Below, in pieces: positions 61,190 through 64,000 of a stretch of DNA of 64,000 nucleotides. The DNA lies in the NCBI RefSeq assembly GCF_048128805.1, contig NC_136019.1, forward strand, positions 10,650,905 to 10,714,904. The letters run 5' to 3'. Origin of the DNA: Centroberyx gerrardi. Taxonomy: Eukaryota > Chordata > Actinopteri > Beryciformes > Berycidae. The position numbers were made by a program, and so were the translations under genes. The notes under the pieces were generated by a model that had not been told where the DNA came from, did no database searches, and was given only the letters and a program-made list of their open reading frames with translations. Numbering within the stretch: the stretch's first letter is position 1; every line of letters begins with the position of its first letter.

Positions 61190-63595
61190 TTAGACGTCGT
61201 CGTCGGGGTCTGCCTTGCCGCATATGAGGAAGCAGACGAGGACGCAGCAGCCACACAGCAGGAACAGACCCAGCAGGATGTAGCACAAGGTGGTGGTCCA
61301 GAAGGCAAACAGGTAGAGCGTCTTGTTACAGTAGGGATCCACGTCCGTCGTGGTCTCGTTGTAGTTGGGCTGGTAGATAGAGTAGATCCACACATTGCCT
61401 GGAGAAAAAGAAACCCAAGTAAGGAACACACTGTTAAAGCTGATACGGTTTGTGCGTTTGTTTTTTTGTCAGTGGCTGTTTCACCTCACTGTGATATAAT
61501 GCTCGCTCATAGAAATAGACCTACTTCCTACTGTGCAGCAGCACAACACCTTGACACAGTGGCCGAGCTTTCATCTGGCTGTTCTACAATTACAGATCAT
61601 GGCTTCAATCTAATGATGTGTGAACCAAAGCTTTCAAGACAACAAGCCATGTGACACATTAGTGGCAGGAGGGGACTCAGAGTGCTGGCTGTACAGACTT
61701 AAGGAGGACATCTAGTGGCCCATAAATGTTATTGCAGTGCATTCAGTCTCCAACTGGTGCAAGTCTCAAAAAACCACTCTACAATGTTGTGGCATGATAT
61801 CCCACATATGTGTTCTCCCTAAACAACACTGAACAGATAACAATTTATTCAATATGCCTCAATTGGGAGTCAGTGTGCTTTTTACGTGCAACACTTAGAC
61901 AGAGGTGGAAGGTCCATTCACATCTAGGATGATAACTATAAGATAGCACTTTATTTACAGTGCCAAGGAAGTCAAGTATGTTAATGGTAATAGAAGAAAA
62001 AGGTACTAAAATAAAATAAAGGTAATGTACATAATATACAGCAATAGAGACAGGGCAAATAAATGCAAATAATTCAAATTATAAATGCAAATAGTAAATG
62101 CAGGTTCAGATAAGTCTATGGATATATTCCAGAGGAACGTAATATCCGTGTGCAACATAGTCAAGAGAAAGATAAAGATAAAAAGATTTAAATCGTAAGT
62201 AAATCAAACATTTGTGTTCCCACTACAATAATAACTATCAAAACATCCAAAACTATAACTATATTATTGGTTCGATGCCAAAGCGATTTTATGGCAGGGA
62301 CAATGATAAAACATTATCAACCAATCAAATTAAAGTTGTAAGAAAGAAGGGGGCGGAGAATTCAGTCGCTCACTGCGGTGACGCTTTGTTTCCTGAGGAA
62401 CTGATCACAGATGTCGCTGCAGTGTGAATGCTTGAGCAACAATGTATCCTTATAGTTTACTAGGGCTGCAACTAATGATTATTTTCATTATTGATCAACC
62501 TATTGATTATTTTTTCAATTAATAATTTTGTCTATAAAATATCAAAGTACTGTTTTAAACTTCCTTACTTAGTCTGACCAGCAGCCAAAAAAACCCCAAA
62601 GTATTCATTTTATAATGATATAAAACAGAGAAAAGCAAGCAAATCTTAGCATTTGTGAAGGTTTTTGGCATTTTTACTTGATAAATTACTAAAATGATTA
62701 ATGGATTATCAAAATTATAATCAAGTTATTTTCTGACGATTGACTTCAACAAGTCGTTTCAGCATTATAGTTTACAGTTATCTTTATAGTTACATTTTAA
62801 AGGTGCGTTGGCCTTTACCTGTCTAAATGCTTGTTACATTGATCAGCCTTCTAGTCCGGTCTGTAAACTCACCAGAGATGAACCAGCAGAAGAGGAAGAG
62901 CGAGGCCAGTGAGTTCCAGGCGGTGCAGCAGCGGCTGAGGGGGTTGGTGGTGCCGTCTTTGGGCTCCTGGGCGCAGGGCAGGCAGGAGAGAACGGCCAGC
63001 AGCAGGCCGAACACTCCCACCACCACCAGGTAGATGGGGATGTAGTGCTGCCTGGGGCAGTCGTCCAGGTACGTCACACCTGTTGAGACAGAGGTGAAGA
63101 ACAGGACCATGGAAACAACCTCCTTCTTAAGATACCTCATCATTTAAGGGATATTCCACTTTACTGAGATGTTTTCTTGTTAGTCACTGAGCATGCTCAC
63201 AAAATTCAGGAAATACTTCATCAAGAAAATATCTTTGGAATGCAGAACGATTCTAGTTGTTGATCATTTCAAAAACCATTATCTAAACTATTCAGTACAC
63301 TCACTGCTTCCCTGCCACAGAAAATTCATCAAGGTGACATGAAAATAATTTCAATATCCCTTCATGATTGAATAGTAAAATAAGTTCACCCACTCACCAA
63401 TTGCAATCTGAGCAATGGGCATGACGCAGAGCATCACCTTGGAACATGCTAAGGGAAAACAGAGGATATCTTTACTTTGCATGCAAGAACCAACAACATT
63501 TGCGCACAACTTTTGCCCATAGATCTCTCACCTAGGATCGGTGTTGGAGGTTGAGGAGGATTGCGGATGCGTCGCAGCAGCTCCGTTTCCGACAT
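61190..63595 (-). CDS. TMEM272-like four-helix membrane protein, copy 2 (176 aa)
   Basis: Minus-strand exons in coding order: 63532-63595, 63398-63448, 62873-63079, 61190-61398. Lengths of the first three match copy 1 exactly (64, 51 and 207). The protein starts MSETELLRRIRNPPQPP and has YLDDCPRQHYIPIYL, a long second helix, WNSLASLFLFCWFI as the third helix, and WIYSIYQPNYN with an NET sequon. A Cys-rich fourth helix is followed by a cytosolic-looking tail ICGKADPDDDV. By my count it differs from copy 1 at 15 of 165 shared residues. The likely 5' UTR acceptor is at 63,617/63,618. The role is unknown. The name rests on remembered resemblance to fish transmembrane protein 272-like entries. Confidence 0.83.
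62461..62767 (+). mobile_element. Complete hAT-type MITE with perfect 8-bp target duplication
   Basis: It starts TAGGGCTGCAACTAATGATT and ends with the inverted equivalent (reverse complement TAATGCTGAAACGACTTG). Identical TAGTTTAC octamers flank it (62,453-62,460 and 62,768-62,775). It lies in the intron of TMEM272-like copy 2 and is absent from copy 1, so it inserted after the duplication. A second copy is at 16,098-16,400. Confidence 0.88.
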
Positions 63596-63765
63596 TGTCA
63601 GTAATGTTGACTCTAACCTACAGAGGGGAGATACAGAGGCGAGACAGAGACAGATAGGCAAATGCTCTGTACACTGTTTGCATTTCAGGTCACTCTTGGT
63701 ACACACTGAAAGCTGCTCCCAAGTGTTATAAATGTACTGAGACAGGTGGAGTTTCATGCCGAGTG

Positions 63766-64000
63766 GGATGTGTGTTTTTATTCTTGCCACTCTTCCTTCA
63801 CTCGCATGTTCTTTGATAGCAACAGTAACATAAAATATAATGATCAAATAAGGAAAACTCAAAAAGGAACATTTTCTACAAGAGAGTGTGCTTACAAGAT
63901 TTTTTTTTTTAGCAGAATATACCTTTAAAAATATGAACACCATCATAACAATACTCATACGCAACTATCCGAGTTACAAAAACATACAATGAACATTCTG
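63766..64000 (-). repeat. Start of a further duplication unit, cut by the window end
   Basis: GGATGTGTGTTTTTATTC, then TTTGATAGCAACAGTAACAT, AATGATCAAATAAGGAAAAC and the ACAAGATTTTTTTTTTAGCA region repeat 54,938-55,160 and 58,466-58,660. The array therefore continues beyond the window, and another TMEM272-like copy may follow. Confidence 0.8.

Larger units (their letters stand above)
58466..63757 (-). repeat. Segmental duplication unit 2 (contains TMEM272-like copy 2)
   Basis: This is the most complete unit. It has the shared left part (58,470-60,430), a segment missing from unit 1 (about 60,110-60,525), the gene (61,190-63,595) and the shared right end (63,700-63,757). A GAA/AAAG-type repeat lies at 58,836-58,877. 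The hAT element is shortened here, with its right half deleted near 59,395. Confidence 0.85.

Overview
This window looks like nuclear DNA of a ray-finned, probably teleost, fish. The evidence is split genes with GT-AG introns, an animal clock gene, fish-type repeats (an L2 LINE, tRNA-derived SINEs, Tc1-, Harbinger- and hAT-type MITEs) and abundant (GT)n/(GA)n microsatellites. The species cannot be read from the sequence. I assigned exons by hand from splice sites, reading frame and remembered family sequences. No alignment was run.

Layout. Bases 1-11,150 hold no gene I can support. They contain a decayed non-LTR reverse transcriptase remnant, a 28-bp perfect palindrome, MITEs, a truncated L2 LINE and an old local duplication. 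Bases 11.6-20.6 kb are the regulatory and 5' non-coding part of a period gene (per1): several CACGTG E-boxes, a perfect CRE, and two candidate alternative first exons splicing to a common exon. The per1 coding region runs from 20,580 to 34,992 (+) in 19 coding exons that join in frame to 1,465 codons plus stop. A 3' UTR follows to a poly(A) signal near 36,434.

Bases 38,320-46,342 (+) hold pcolce, the secreted procollagen C-proteinase enhancer. It has nine coding exons and 580 codons: signal peptide, two CUB domains, an unusually long Lys/Pro-rich linker and an NTR domain. From 47 kb to the window end lies a tandem segmental duplication. Two intact copies of a small four-helix membrane protein gene resembling TMEM272 sit on the minus strand (49,987-52,805 and 61,190-63,595). 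Between them is a gene-less partial unit, and the start of a further unit is cut off by the window edge.

The three gene families have no obvious shared pathway: per1 is a circadian repressor, pcolce acts in extracellular collagen maturation, and the TMEM272-like proteins have no known role that I can name. The most interesting signals are in the duplicated array and in per1. In the array, exons differ more than the adjacent intron, one copy has lost its C-terminal tail, and a fold-back element sits nested in a hAT-type element with empty sites in its paralogues. In per1, one intron is built from decayed copies of its own upstream exon edge, an in-frame 12-bp minisatellite is present, and the control regions combine E-box/CRE and E-box/D-box-like sites.
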